Origin: Maribacter zhoushanensis
Lineage (GTDB): Bacteria > Bacteroidota > Bacteroidia > Flavobacteriales > Flavobacteriaceae
Direction of reading: 5' to 3'
Length of the DNA: 64,000 nucleotides
Assembly: GCF_029350975.1 (NCBI RefSeq)
Contig: NZ_JARKMR010000001.1
Coordinates: 248,001-312,000 of the forward strand
The translations under genes were made by a program, and so were the position numbers. The notes beneath the pieces were generated by a model. It saw only the letters and a program-made list of their open reading frames with translations, was not told where the DNA came from and made no database searches. Of the stretch, positions 8,381 through 17,703 are shown piece after piece; the stretch's first letter is position 1; each line of letters begins with the position of its first letter.

Positions 8381-9223
8381 ATGAAAACAATTAAATTTTT
8401 ATTATTTGGATTGCTTATTATTTCTTCTCTTTCAATAACTGCACAAGACAAAACTTTTGAAGTTGAAGTTACTGGTGAAGGAGAACCAATACTTTTATTT
8501 CCTGGGTTTACGTGTACCGGTGATGTTTGGGAAGCTACAGTTGCAGAGCTTTCAAAAGATTATGAATGTCATGTATTTACGTTTGCTGGCTTCGGTGATG
8601 TACCTGCTATTGAAAAACCATGGTTACCCAAAATTAAAGACGGAGTCATCAACTATATTTCTGAAAAAGAATTAGACAACGCTGTTTTAGTAGGGCATAG
8701 TCTAGGTGGGGCATTAGCATTGTGGATGGCAGCAGATGGCAATTCATATAAAGAACTAATCATTGTCGACGCTTTACCATCAACGGGTGCTTTAATGATG
8801 CCCGATTTTAAAAGTGAATACATGATTTATGATTCTCCATATAACAAACAGCTATTAGCTATGAACGATACCGATTTTGAAGCTATGGTACAGCAAATGG
8901 CGAATAGTATGACTAAAGAACAATCAAATCAAGAAAGAATAAAAAATTGGATGATTCAGGCAGATCGAGAAACCTATGTCTATGGTTATACCGATTTATT
9001 AAAGTTAGATTTACGTGAAGATTTGGCTAAGATAAATTCACCGGTTACTATTTTGGCCGCTACAGAACCTTATGGTTTAGATATGGCAAAATCTACTTAT
9101 GAACTACAGTATAAAGCGCTTGCAGAATACACCATTGAATTTGCTAATGGGTCTTCTCACTTTATCATGTATGATCAACCACAATGGTTTATCGAAAATC
9201 TTAAAAATGCGTTGAACGATTAA
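8381..9223 (+). CDS. Secreted alpha/beta hydrolase
   Basis: The ATG at 8381 (280 residues) starts a signal peptide MKTIKFLLFGLLIISSL... ending near SITAQ; the frame also runs to GTG 8357. The nucleophile elbow is VGHSLGGALALW (GxSxG), an oxyanion-type turn is FPGFTCTG, and the catalytic His is probably in GSSHFIMYDQP near the end. The substrate is unknown. Its stop codon overlaps the start of the sigma factor gene by one base (TAATG), so the enzyme and sigma factor are likely translated from one message, an arrangement that suggests a shared envelope response. Confidence 0.85.
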   Translation: MKTIKFLLFGLLIISSLSITAQDKTFEVEVTGEGEPILLFPGFTCTGDVWEATVAELSKDYECHVFTFAGFGDVPAIEKPWLPKIKDGVINYISEKELDNAVLVGHSLGGALALWMAADGNSYKELIIVDALPSTGALMMPDFKSEYMIYDSPYNKQLLAMNDTDFEAMVQQMANSMTKEQSNQERIKNWMIQADRETYVYGYTDLLKLDLREDLAKINSPVTILAATEPYGLDMAKSTYELQYKALAEYTIEFANGSSHFIMYDQPQWFIENLKNALND

Positions 9224-9717
9224 TGGGGTCTAAAGAAATTACATATCAGAAGATTTACGAAGAAAACTATCCTAAAGTTATGCGATTGTGTATGGGGTAT
9301 ACGGTAGGTAATGATGCTCTTGCCAAAGATTTAGCTCAAGAAACTTTTATTAAAGTGTGGCAGAATTTAGAAGGATTTAGAAATGAAAGCGGACTTTCAA
9401 CTTGGATCTACCGAATCTGCGTGAACACATGCTTGGCAGAAATACGACGGGAGCGTAAAAAGGATAGAAACCTGCAAATTGATAGTCTTCAGGTTAGCGA
9501 TGCTAGCGACAATGCTACTGATAAGGAAGATATGCTGGTTCAGCTTTATAAATGCATCAATAAATTAAGTAGCACTAATAAAGCTATAATCTTATTGGAG
9601 TTAGAAGGATTACCCCAGCTAGAAATTTCAGAGATCATGGGAATCAAGCATGAAGCCGTTCGTACTAGAATACATAGAATAAAACAACAACTTACAAAAT
9701 GTGTCCACAATGAATAA
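9223..9717 (+). CDS. ECF-type RNA polymerase sigma factor
   Basis: 164 residues with sigma region 2 (LAQETFIKVWQNLEGF, then ESGLSTWIYRICVNTCL) and region 4 (LLELEGLPQLEISEIMGI, then HEAVRTRIHRIKQQL), without regions 1 or 3, the extracytoplasmic-function layout. It directs RNA polymerase to a small set of promoters when released from a membrane partner. Its start overlaps the hydrolase stop by one base and its end overlaps the next gene by 8 bases. The overlapping membrane protein is the obvious candidate regulator. Confidence 0.93.
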   Translation: MGSKEITYQKIYEENYPKVMRLCMGYTVGNDALAKDLAQETFIKVWQNLEGFRNESGLSTWIYRICVNTCLAEIRRERKKDRNLQIDSLQVSDASDNATDKEDMLVQLYKCINKLSSTNKAIILLELEGLPQLEISEIMGIKHEAVRTRIHRIKQQLTKCVHNE

Positions 9718-10270
9718 TTTTGAAGATTTACAGAATAAATGGCAGAACCAATCAGAAATATCTGCAACGGAAGACGGATTTCAATCCCTTTTAAAAAATG
9801 TAAAATCCATAGAGAACAAGCAGAAAACCGGTAATATAGTTTTAACGCTTACTATTATAATATTGGTTTCCTTCTTAATATATGTATCAGGATATAAGAG
9901 CGCTACATTCATGCTTGGTATTGGTTTAATGATCGGTAGTTTGGTAATTAGAATTGCTATTGAACTATTTAGCTTGAAGAAACTGCGAAAAATAAGTTTT
10001 AGCGAAGATGCTAGCACTTTCAAAGAAGACTTAACAACCTATTATTCTTTCCGGAAATACACGCATTACTTGGTTACACCGGTAGCTGTTTTTATTTATA
10101 CCGTTGGGTTTATAATTTTATTGCCCTTATTCAAGGCTACTTTATCTAACGGTTTTTACATCTATATTTTATGCTCATCAGTTGTTTTTTTAGTGGTGTT
10201 CTCTGTGTTTTTATACAAGCAGGTTAAATATGAACTCTTTAAATTAAAGCAATTGCAATTAAGAGACTGA
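9710..10270 (+). CDS. Four-helix membrane protein, possible anti-sigma partner
   Basis: The ATG at 9710 gives 186 residues. A charged cytoplasmic N-terminus (NNFEDLQNKWQNQSE...) of about 45 residues is followed by two closely spaced helices, a polar middle loop (SFSEDASTFKEDLTTYYSF) and two more helices, ending in a basic tail. It has no HxxxCxxC zinc anti-sigma motif. The 8-base overlap with the sigma gene and the cytoplasmic domain before the membrane suggest it controls that sigma factor. This is inference from context, as no known anti-sigma domain is visible. Confidence 0.6.
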   Translation: MNNFEDLQNKWQNQSEISATEDGFQSLLKNVKSIENKQKTGNIVLTLTIIILVSFLIYVSGYKSATFMLGIGLMIGSLVIRIAIELFSLKKLRKISFSEDASTFKEDLTTYYSFRKYTHYLVTPVAVFIYTVGFIILLPLFKATLSNGFYIYILCSSVVFLVVFSVFLYKQVKYELFKLKQLQLRD

Positions 10271-10342
10271 GTATATAATTTGTGATAGCAATGTTAAATG
10301 ACCTATTAAACCCATATTACTTATTATCTTTATAAGAATAAT

Positions 10343-10792
10343 ATGGGTCTAATGAAATATTTACTTAGTTGCTTTTTAATTTTCTGTCTTTGTTTAACCA
10401 GCTGTACTTCGCAGAAGAAACTACAAACGGAGACTCCGTTTGAAATTGGAAACGCTACTTGTCAAAAGTATACTGGTGGTAGAGAAGAAAGTGGTTCTGG
10501 TACGGAGTTACGAATTCCGGTTTCATTACTTGAAAATTCTGATATTGAATTGAACGAAGTATATTTTCGAGGCAAACAGGTGAAGGCAGTAGTAAATACT
10601 GTTGATAATCAAAAAATGATTTTGGTTAGAATACCTAACAATAACCCAGAATCATCTGAAACTTTAAAGTTAGCGTTGAATACAGATGAGGCTGTTATAA
10701 GTTATAATGAAAATGGAGAAGTGAAATATGCCAAAGTAGATGGTATAAAACAAAAGCAACCATTAATTTATAAGGGCGCACCCAAAAACTAA
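10343..10792 (+). CDS. Predicted lipoprotein of unknown function
   Basis: 149 residues from ATG 10343 (a second ATG follows at 10352). The signal ends in the lipobox LTSC, so the mature protein would be lipidated. The body contains GGREESGSGTELRIPVSL and a predicted beta-rich stretch with no motif I can name. A TATCTTTA sequence about 16 bases upstream may be its -7 element. It stands alone between the sigma module and the flippase gene. Confidence 0.6.
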   Translation: MGLMKYLLSCFLIFCLCLTSCTSQKKLQTETPFEIGNATCQKYTGGREESGSGTELRIPVSLLENSDIELNEVYFRGKQVKAVVNTVDNQKMILVRIPNNNPESSETLKLALNTDEAVISYNENGEVKYAKVDGIKQKQPLIYKGAPKN

Positions 10793-10843
10793 CTTTGTAA
10801 CTAGGCTTTTAATAGGTACTTTTATCGCCTGAATGTATAGTGC

Positions 10844-12301
10844 TTGAATCCACTCAAAAAACTTTTTAAACAAACGGCAATTTATGGCTTGGCAACTGTC
10901 TTGCCAAGGATGCTAAATGTTATATTGGTACCTATTTATACTGGTGTAATGCAACCAGGCTCATATGGTGAGGTGGTTGTTATATTTGCTTATTTCGCCA
11001 TTTTCAACGTTTTTTTGGCGTACGGTATGGAGACCGCCTTTTTTAGATTTTACAAAGATTCTGAAAATAAGAAGAAAGTTGTTTCTACCTCCTTACTTTC
11101 TATTGCAGGATCTACTTTGCTTTTTTTGTTGATTGGATTTCTCTTTAAAGGCCCTTTATCAAATTTTCTGGAGATCTCGTTAGACTACATTGGTTATGTG
11201 TTTTGGATTCTAGCTCTAGACGCCTTGGTTATTATACCCTTTGCATGGCTAAGAGCTAATGAAAAACCAATGCGTTATGCCGTCATAAAATTGATTAACG
11301 TGGTAATGAACCTAGGGTTGAATTCCTTTTTCTTGTTGTTACTACCAAAATTGGCATTAAACAATGAAGGTTTCTTTAGTTCTATATATAAGCCTGATTA
11401 TGAAATAAAATATATTTTAATTGCCAATCTAGTGTCCAGTGCGGTTAGCCTGTTATTGATGTCCAAAGTATATCTTAGAAGACCTTATGTATTTGATATG
11501 GTTATTTGGAAAAAGATGATCAAATATGCTATGCCAGTTATGGTGGCAGGTATCGCATTTACTGTAAATGAAGTTTTAGACAAAATTCTATTGGAAAAGA
11601 TTCTTCCTGTAGAGATAGCAAGTGATGAAGTCGGTAAGTATGGTGCCTGCGTCAAGTTGGCTGTATTCATGACCTTGTTCGCTACAGCTTTTAGAATGGG
11701 CATTGAACCATTCTTTTTTAGCCATTCTGATACCAAGCATCCGCAGAAAGCATATGCTCAAATAACAAATTACTTTGTAGTATTAGGAAGTATTATTTTA
11801 TTAGCCGTAGTCGTTTTTTCCGATGTTTTAAAAGTGTTATTTGTACGAGATGAAGCCTATTGGGAGGCTATGCCAGTAGTGCCTTTAATTTTATTAGCAG
11901 CTTTTTTCCTAGGTATTTATCATAATCTATCCGTATGGTATAAAGTTACTGATCGTACAAAGTTTGGGGCATATATTTCAATGATCGGTGCTGTATTGAC
12001 TATAATAGTCAATTTAATATTCATTCCGTATTTTGGGTATATGGCTTCAGCAGTTGCAACGTTATTGGCATACGGAACCATGATGCTGCTTTCCTTCTAT
12101 TTTGGGCGCATGTACTATCCTATTCCTTATAACTTCAGAAAAATTATATTTTATTTAGGTATATCCATCTTGTTTTCTACTCTTTCATTTTACATTTTTG
12201 ATAGAAACCTTTTTGTTGGTATTCCGTTATTAATTTTGTTCTTAGGTCTGGTGTATAAATTAGAATTTGAGAACCTTAAAAAACTATATGTAAACAGATG
12301 A
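10844..12301 (+). CDS. Polysaccharide/oligosaccharide flippase (Wzx/MATE-like)
   Basis: 485 residues with about 14 hydrophobic helices. The beginning [20 protein letters not shown] and then [10 protein letters not shown] is characteristic of the polysaccharide biosynthesis (PST/Wzx) family, which moves lipid-linked sugars across the inner membrane. The start appears to be TTG at 10844; nearby ATG and GTG codons are out of frame. Its stop overlaps the dut start (ATGA), so the two are coupled. The substrate is not visible from sequence; a capsule, O-antigen or peptidoglycan precursor are possible. Confidence 0.85.
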   Translation: MNPLKKLFKQTAIYGLATVLPRMLNVILVPIYTGVMQPGSYGEVVVIFAYFAIFNVFLAYGMETAFFRFYKDSENKKKVVSTSLLSIAGSTLLFLLIGFLFKGPLSNFLEISLDYIGYVFWILALDALVIIPFAWLRANEKPMRYAVIKLINVVMNLGLNSFFLLLLPKLALNNEGFFSSIYKPDYEIKYILIANLVSSAVSLLLMSKVYLRRPYVFDMVIWKKMIKYAMPVMVAGIAFTVNEVLDKILLEKILPVEIASDEVGKYGACVKLAVFMTLFATAFRMGIEPFFFSHSDTKHPQKAYAQITNYFVVLGSIILLAVVVFSDVLKVLFVRDEAYWEAMPVVPLILLAAFFLGIYHNLSVWYKVTDRTKFGAYISMIGAVLTIIVNLIFIPYFGYMASAVATLLAYGTMMLLSFYFGRMYYPIPYNFRKIIFYLGISILFSTLSFYIFDRNLFVGIPLLILFLGLVYKLEFENLKKLYVNR

Positions 12302-12732
12302 ACATAAAAATTATTAATAAATCTAATCACGATTTACCGCATTACGAAACAAGTGCATCTGCAGGTATGGACTTAAGAGCTAATCTTGACGAAGCGATTA
12401 CCCTAAAACCATTAGGTAGAGCTATTATACCAACTGGTCTTTTTATTGAGTTGCCCGTAGGTATTGAAGCTCAAGTAAGATCAAGAAGTGGGCTTGCAGC
12501 AAAAAAAGGAATTACGGTACTTAACGCTCCTGGCACAATAGATGCTGATTATAGAGGTGAAATAGGCGTAATTCTAGTAAATCTTTCTAGCGAGGATTTT
12601 GTAATTGAAAATGGTGAACGTATTGCACAAATGGTTGTTGCAAAACATGAACGCGCAGAGTGGAACCTTGTAGATAGCTTGTCTGAAACAGCTAGAGGAG
12701 AGGGCGGTTTTGGTAGTACCGGTGTAAAGTAG
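12298..12732 (+). CDS. dut: dUTP diphosphatase (dUTPase)
   Basis: 144 residues with the trimeric dUTPase motifs in order: SAGMDLRAN, then [11 protein letters not shown], then [16 protein letters not shown], then ERIAQMVV, and the Gly-rich C-terminus [10 protein letters not shown] that closes over the active site. It converts dUTP to dUMP and pyrophosphate, keeping uracil out of DNA and providing dUMP for thymidylate. It overlaps the flippase by 4 bases and is followed 15 bases later by a TPR gene; a cell-wall cluster with dut inside is common in Flavobacteriaceae. Confidence 0.97.
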   Translation: MNIKIINKSNHDLPHYETSASAGMDLRANLDEAITLKPLGRAIIPTGLFIELPVGIEAQVRSRSGLAAKKGITVLNAPGTIDADYRGEIGVILVNLSSEDFVIENGERIAQMVVAKHERAEWNLVDSLSETARGEGGFGSTGVK

Positions 12733-12747
12733 TTTTATAAAATTGAG

Positions 12748-13680
12748 ATGAAGAAATTGTTTTTTTTGGGTTTGTTTTTCGGCGTTTTTATTACGCCGAG
12801 CTGGACGTATGCGCAAGAAAATCAAGAATTGGAGGTTGAGCAAAGCTCAGAAGTCTTTCTAGAAGAATACTCAGACACTTTTCAAGAAAATTTTTTTGAG
12901 GGACTAAAACAAATGGGCATAAGAAATTATGATCGTGCCATTACCTATTTTTTAGAATGTAAACGTTTGCAACCTCAAAATACTGTCGTCTCTTTTGAAC
13001 TTGCTAAATTTCATTTATATGATAAGCAATTTATAGTTGCTCAAGATTATGCTATAGAAGCTTTGAATGGAGAACCTGAGAATTATTGGTATGCAGAAAC
13101 TTTGGTTGACGTTGTCGATGCCAAAAAAACGGTCATAGATGAAGTAAAGGGAGAATTGCCATGGAGTAATGTCGTACTTAGAGGTAATTTGGCGGAAATC
13201 TACTTTTTAAATGAAGATTATTTAACTGCTAAGTCAATGTTGAAAGGAGTTAAGACTTCTAAAAAACAAGAATACTTAGAGGGTAAAATAAATGACTCTA
13301 TTGCCAAACAACAAAAGAAAATAGTACCTGTAGTTAAAACCGAAACCAAAGTTCCTTCTGAAGATTCAAACACTGTAGCAGCCTATAGAGCTAAAATTGA
13401 AGTTATGCTTACTTCAGCTCCTGACAGTGATGAACTACTTGCCACAACGGAAGAGGCTATGGAAAGTTTTCCTTCTCAACCTTATTTTTATTATGCAAAC
13501 GGTGCGGCTTTGAATAAAGCTTTAAGACATAAAGATGCTATAGATATTTTAGAAACAGCTTTAGATTATCTAATTGATGATACGCAGTTAGAAAATGCTA
13601 TTTATAAAGAATTGGCAAATGCATATACCGCAACCAATAATACCTCTAAAGCAAATATGTACCTTAGTAAAATTAAATAG
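12748..13680 (+). CDS. Secreted TPR protein
   Basis: 310 residues. A signal peptide (MKKLFFLGLFFGVFITP, cleavage near YAQ) is followed by TPR units, clearest at residues 50-110 (GIRNYDRAITYFLECKRL and NTVVSFELAKFHLYDKQF) and near the end (YYANGAALNKALRHKDAI). A Lys/Pro/Thr linker sits in the middle. It probably works as a periplasmic scaffold. It is placed between dut and a DUF4292 lipoprotein gene, 9 bases upstream of the latter, in a group that also holds an EnvC-like protein. Confidence 0.72.
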   Translation: MKKLFFLGLFFGVFITPSWTYAQENQELEVEQSSEVFLEEYSDTFQENFFEGLKQMGIRNYDRAITYFLECKRLQPQNTVVSFELAKFHLYDKQFIVAQDYAIEALNGEPENYWYAETLVDVVDAKKTVIDEVKGELPWSNVVLRGNLAEIYFLNEDYLTAKSMLKGVKTSKKQEYLEGKINDSIAKQQKKIVPVVKTETKVPSEDSNTVAAYRAKIEVMLTSAPDSDELLATTEEAMESFPSQPYFYYANGAALNKALRHKDAIDILETALDYLIDDTQLENAIYKELANAYTATNNTSKANMYLSKIK

Positions 13681-13689
13681 TAATTTTAG

Positions 13690-14475
13690 ATGACGAAGTT
13701 TTTGAGTACAATGAAGATAAAGTATGTTTTACTGATGGTTGTGATAGCTTTTACGGCATCTTGTAAAAGCACTAAGGTAATTTCTGGCGGTACGGTAGAT
13801 GCTAAATTATCATCTAAATCGGTGATAAAGGCGCATTACCAAAATGAAGCTGGTTTTAAAACATTGGCAGGTAGGGTGAAAATAAATTATTCTGATGGTG
13901 AATCTTCTCAAGGTGTTTCTGTCAGCCTACGGATGGAAAAAGATAAAGCTATTTGGATGAGTGCTCCTTTAGGTATTGTAAAAGCATATATTACACCAGA
14001 TAGAGTTTCTTTTTATAGTAAGTTAGAGAACGAATATTTTGATGGTGATTTTTCCTATTTAAGTGAGTTATTAGGAACTGAGGTCGATTTCTCTATTTTA
14101 CAAAATTTATTGACCGGTCAGGCAATAGTAGACTTAAGAGAGGAGAAATATGATATTGGTGTTTCAGCAGATGCTTACAGACTTACTCCAAAACAGCAAG
14201 GTACTTTATACAAGACTTTGTTTCAAATAGAACCTCAAAATTTTAAGATGGCATTACAACAGCTTTCTCAGCCAGCCGATAAACGCTTGTTAGAAATTGC
14301 GTATAAAAACTATCAAAGCATAGATAAAGAAGTTTTGCCTAATGAGATTATGGTGAAGGCCATAAGTAAGGATAATGAAAATACGATAGACCTTGAGTTT
14401 AAAAATTTAGAATTGAACGGAAAAGTTAACTTTCCATATTCAATACCAAAAGGGTTTAAAGAAATAGAGTTGTAA
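13690..14475 (+). CDS. DUF4292 family lipoprotein
   Basis: 261 residues from ATG 13690, or 254 from the second ATG at 13711, which gives a neater signal peptide MKIKYVLLMVVIAFTASC with the lipobox Cys. The body resembles DUF4292 proteins of Bacteroidota: FKTLAGRVKINYSDGESSQG, then MEKDKAIWMSAPLGIVKAYI, a LolA/LolB-like beta fold. LolB-like proteins handle lipoproteins at the outer membrane, but function here is not proven. It precedes the EnvC-like gene by 4 bases, so the two are coupled. Confidence 0.75.
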   Translation: MTKFLSTMKIKYVLLMVVIAFTASCKSTKVISGGTVDAKLSSKSVIKAHYQNEAGFKTLAGRVKINYSDGESSQGVSVSLRMEKDKAIWMSAPLGIVKAYITPDRVSFYSKLENEYFDGDFSYLSELLGTEVDFSILQNLLTGQAIVDLREEKYDIGVSADAYRLTPKQQGTLYKTLFQIEPQNFKMALQQLSQPADKRLLEIAYKNYQSIDKEVLPNEIMVKAISKDNENTIDLEFKNLELNGKVNFPYSIPKGFKEIEL

Positions 14476-14479
14476 GAAG

Positions 14480-15703
14480 ATGTTGTTCAAATTAAAATAT
14501 GTTTGTTTTCTATTGGTACTGTTTACTTCAGTATCTGCTTTTGCGCAAACCAGTGAGCAAAAAGCTTTGGAGGAAAAACGAGCGCAACTTCAATCTGAAA
14601 TTCGAAACATAAACAGGTTGCTTTTTGCTGAAAAAAAAGAGAAAGGTAATGTCTTAGATCAAATGGAGGCGTTAGATAAGAAAATCACTGTACGCCAACA
14701 ATTAATTAGGGTTACCAATCAACAATCTAATTTGTTGAACAGGCAGATCAATACCAACATTAGAAACATTGGCAAGTTAAAGACTGAGCTTCAAGAGGTA
14801 AAGGATGAGTATGCCAAAATGATTCAGAAGTCATATCAGAACAAATCAAAACAGAATAGATTAATGTTCTTATTGTCTTCAGAAAGCTTTTTTCAAGCCT
14901 TTAAAAGGCTTCAGTATATGAAGCAGTATACAGATTATAGAAAAGAGCAGGGAGCACAGATATTGGTTAAAACAGAAGAGCTTTCGCGCTTAAATGCAGA
15001 TTTAAATGAGGAGCGAAAAGTAAAAGAGGTATTGCTTGCACAGAACAAGAAAGCTAAAAATCAATTGTTTGCCGAAATACAGACTCAAAAAGCATTGCTG
15101 GGAACAATTCGTAAGAACGAAAGTAAATATGCAAGTGCTATTGAAACTAAAAAGAAGGAAGCAAGAAAGATAGATCAGCAGATAGAAAAATTGATTAGAA
15201 GTGCTATTGCCGCATCCAATAAAAAATCAGGCAGTACAACTAAAAACTCAAGTAAATTCGTTTTAACTCCAGAGGCTACCGTTATTGCAAAAAACTTTTC
15301 TGCGAACAAGGGAAAACTGATTTGGCCAGTTGAAAAAGGCATCAAAAGCCAGGGATTTGGAGTGTATGCCGATCCGGTCTACCCAGGGATCAAGCACCAA
15401 AGTAACGGTGTTATTATTGCAACCGATGAGGGTTCTAAAGCCCGCGCTATTTTTGAAGGTGAGGTCATTGCTATTTTGGCGGTACCAGGTGGTAATAAAG
15501 GTGTTCAGATCAAACATGGTAACTTTATTAGCACCTACTATAATCTTTCTGAGTTATACGTGAAAAAGGGTGATAAAGTAGCTAGTAAAGAAGAACTGGG
15601 TATAGTGTATACAAATAAGAACAATGGCCAGACCCGTTTAAAATTCTATTTATATCAAGATACATCTCGTCTTAATCCAGAAGAGTGGGTGTATCGTCTT
15701 TAA
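14480..15703 (+). CDS. EnvC-like murein hydrolase activator (coiled coil plus degenerate LytM domain)
   Basis: 407 residues: signal peptide (to about residue 22, SAFAQ), a long coiled coil (about residues 25-250, rich in Lys/Glu/Gln), and a C-terminal LytM/M23 fold (about 275-407). The normal zinc motif HxGxD is replaced by HQSNGVII and the normal HxH position reads TYYNLSE, so the catalytic metal site is not intact. E. coli EnvC likewise has a degenerate LytM domain and acts by activating amidases at the division septum. Activation of a separate amidase is therefore likely. Confidence 0.85.
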   Translation: MLFKLKYVCFLLVLFTSVSAFAQTSEQKALEEKRAQLQSEIRNINRLLFAEKKEKGNVLDQMEALDKKITVRQQLIRVTNQQSNLLNRQINTNIRNIGKLKTELQEVKDEYAKMIQKSYQNKSKQNRLMFLLSSESFFQAFKRLQYMKQYTDYRKEQGAQILVKTEELSRLNADLNEERKVKEVLLAQNKKAKNQLFAEIQTQKALLGTIRKNESKYASAIETKKKEARKIDQQIEKLIRSAIAASNKKSGSTTKNSSKFVLTPEATVIAKNFSANKGKLIWPVEKGIKSQGFGVYADPVYPGIKHQSNGVIIATDEGSKARAIFEGEVIAILAVPGGNKGVQIKHGNFISTYYNLSELYVKKGDKVASKEELGIVYTNKNNGQTRLKFYLYQDTSRLNPEEWVYRL

Positions 15704-15714
15704 AAAATACTACG

Positions 15715-16560
15715 ATGAAAAACGAACTCAAGATTACAGATATTAAAGGAAGCTTTGAACTGTGTAACGAGGTTCAAATGCCATATCTAGGTTTAGGTAC
15801 ATACTTATCAGATAATGATCAAGAAGTTGTAGATGCTGTTAAAAGTGCACTTCAGTTAGGGTATCGTCATATAGATACTGCCGCAGCTTATAAGAATGAA
15901 GAGGGCGTAGGTAAAGGAATACGTGAAAGCGGAGTAGATAGAAGTGAGATTTTCCTGGTAACCAAAGTTTGGAACGATGATCAGGGTTATGAAGAAACAT
16001 TAAAAGCTTTTGATGCTAGTTTAAATCGGTTAGGTGTAGATTACTTAGATTTATATTTAGTTCACTGGCCGGTTGAAGGTAAATACAAAGATACGTGGAG
16101 AGCTTTAGAGCATCTGTACGCGCAAAAGAAGATTAGGGCTATTGGTGTCAGTAATTTTCTAAAACATCATTTAGAAGATGTTATGAGCGATTGTACGGTG
16201 GTGCCCATGGTGAACCAAATGGAGTTTCATCCGCATTTAGTACAACAAGAGTTGATTGATTTTTGTACCGATAACGGAATTCAATATGAGTCTTGGTCAC
16301 CTTTTATGCAAGGCAAGGTTTTTGAGTTGGATATTTGTACAGATTTAGCTAAAAAGCATAATAAGAGTGAAGCACAGATTATTCTACGTTACAATTTGCA
16401 AAAAGGTATTGTTGCCATCCCTAAATCCGTACATACAAAACGTATTGCATCTAATGCAGATATTTTTGATTTTGAGTTGTCTGCAGCTGATATTGCTTTT
16501 TTAGACGGACTGGAGACTGGAGAGCGCGTTGGACCCGATCCCGATAACTTCAATTTTTAG
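15715..16560 (+). CDS. Aldo/keto reductase
   Basis: The ATG at 15715 gives 281 residues; the frame extends to GTG 15685 inside the preceding gene, which I reject. The family motifs are GYRHIDTAAAYKNEEGVG (catalytic Asp and Tyr), VTKVWNDDQGYE (Lys), YLDLYLVHWP (His) and IPKSVHTKRIASN (NADPH binding). The enzyme reduces aldehydes or ketones with NADPH in the cytoplasm; the AKR3/AKR5 (2,5-diketogluconate reductase-like) group is closest by pattern. The physiological substrate is unknown. It begins 11 bases after the EnvC-like gene stop. Confidence 0.92.
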   Translation: MKNELKITDIKGSFELCNEVQMPYLGLGTYLSDNDQEVVDAVKSALQLGYRHIDTAAAYKNEEGVGKGIRESGVDRSEIFLVTKVWNDDQGYEETLKAFDASLNRLGVDYLDLYLVHWPVEGKYKDTWRALEHLYAQKKIRAIGVSNFLKHHLEDVMSDCTVVPMVNQMEFHPHLVQQELIDFCTDNGIQYESWSPFMQGKVFELDICTDLAKKHNKSEAQIILRYNLQKGIVAIPKSVHTKRIASNADIFDFELSAADIAFLDGLETGERVGPDPDNFNF

Positions 16561-16711
16561 TGGGTAATTTTATCAATACTATTTTTCTGTTATTTAAATA
16601 ATATCATTTCTTTAATTTTAGTTTATCATATTGATTTTCATGTTATTATGTAAGTGATGGTTGATTATTTTTTCCGAATTTTGAGGTGTTAATCAGAAAA
16701 AGGAAATTATT

Positions 16712-17029
16712 ATGCAGAACACAATTACTTTAAATTCCGATGCTACTCAGAACCAATTAGGTAATGCTAGTAAACTAAAATCTTCTGGTTTTACATTGAA
16801 TGAATCGCTTAAGTCAATTTTAATCTATACAGTATTTTTAGCTACTTGTTTAACAATGGCCTACAGTGGATTTGTAACCTCTGCAATTGCCTTATTTTTA
16901 TTGGGCACTATTTGTTTAGCTGCATTTTTCATTTGGAACAATGCAAGCAAAATAGAAATGGACCTTTCTTTTAAGGTTGACTTAAAGCAATCTGAGTTAG
17001 AAAAAGATTTGTATCGAGAAATAGCTTAG
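16712..17029 (+). CDS. Small membrane protein of unknown function
   Basis: 105 residues. After a polar, Asn/Ser-rich N-terminus of about 40 residues there are two adjoining hydrophobic helices (LIYTVFLATCLTMAYSG and IALFLLGTICLAAFFIW), then a charged tail DLKQSELEKDLYREIA. I recognise no family. The gene stands alone, with 150 AT-rich bases upstream in which no clear promoter is seen, and faces the thioesterase gene convergently. Confidence 0.5.
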   Translation: MQNTITLNSDATQNQLGNASKLKSSGFTLNESLKSILIYTVFLATCLTMAYSGFVTSAIALFLLGTICLAAFFIWNNASKIEMDLSFKVDLKQSELEKDLYREIA

Positions 17030-17130
17030 TGAAGTTATAACTTAGATATAGTGAAATATAGACGGAACTCTTGGCTCAGGTATATTAGCACAACAAAAAG
17101 CTAGAAATCGATTAGTATTTTGGAAAAGTA

Positions 17131-17643
17131 TTACTTCGTAAACAAAGCTTTAAGTTCGGTAGCATCATCCGCCTTCATTTTACCGGCTAGTACTAAACTT
17201 AATTGCTTTCTACGTAGTGCACCTTCAAAACGAGTAATTTCTAACGGACTTTCAGGGGTTAGTTCTGGTACTTCAGTTGGCGTACCTGTTTCATCAACGG
17301 CAACAAAGGTGTAAATAGCTTCATTTGCCTTAGTACTCTTGCCACTGTAGCGGTCTTCTATCCAAACATCAATATATACCTCCATAGAGGTGTTATATGC
17401 TCTAGAAACGGCTGCTTCTACGGTAACAACGCTTCCAAGCGGAATTGCCAAGTTGAATGCTACGTGGTTTACAGATGCGGTGACAGTGATTCTGCGGCTA
17501 TGTCTACCTGCTGCAATACTGGCTGCACGATCCATACGGGCCAATAATTCGCCACCAAATAAATTTTGAAGTGCGTTGGTCTCACTTGGGAGAACCAAAT
17601 CGGTCATTGTAGTACGTGATGCTGCAGGAGTCTTTGCTTCCAT
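17131..17643 (-). CDS. Acyl-CoA thioesterase, hotdog fold
   Basis: 170 residues with the hotdog signature of BFIT/YciA-type acyl-CoA hydrolases: NALQNLFGGELLARMDRAAS (catalytic Asp region), HVAFNLAIPLGSVVTVEAAV and VDVWIEDRYSGKSTKANEA-like strands. It hydrolyses acyl-CoA to fatty acid and CoA; chain-length preference cannot be read from sequence. A TATCTTTG -7 element lies about 18 bases upstream on the minus strand. It follows the HU/SPOR gene on the same strand after 60 bases. Confidence 0.85.
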   Translation of the reverse strand: MEAKTPAASRTTMTDLVLPSETNALQNLFGGELLARMDRAASIAAGRHSRRITVTASVNHVAFNLAIPLGSVVTVEAAVSRAYNTSMEVYIDVWIEDRYSGKSTKANEAIYTFVAVDETGTPTEVPELTPESPLEITRFEGALRRKQLSLVLAGKMKADDATELKALFTK

Positions 17644-17660
17644 TAATTTGAAATTTTCCG

Positions 17661-17668
17661 CAAAGATA
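17661..17668 (-). promoter_or_regulatory. Predicted -7 element before the thioesterase gene
   Basis: The minus strand reads TATCTTTG, an exact TAnnTTTG match, 18 bases before the start codon. No TTG is found 17-23 bases further upstream, so only half the promoter pattern is supported. Confidence 0.4.
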
Positions 17669-17703
17669 CGGGCATCATCGGTACTTATAAAATGTGTATC
17701 GGT

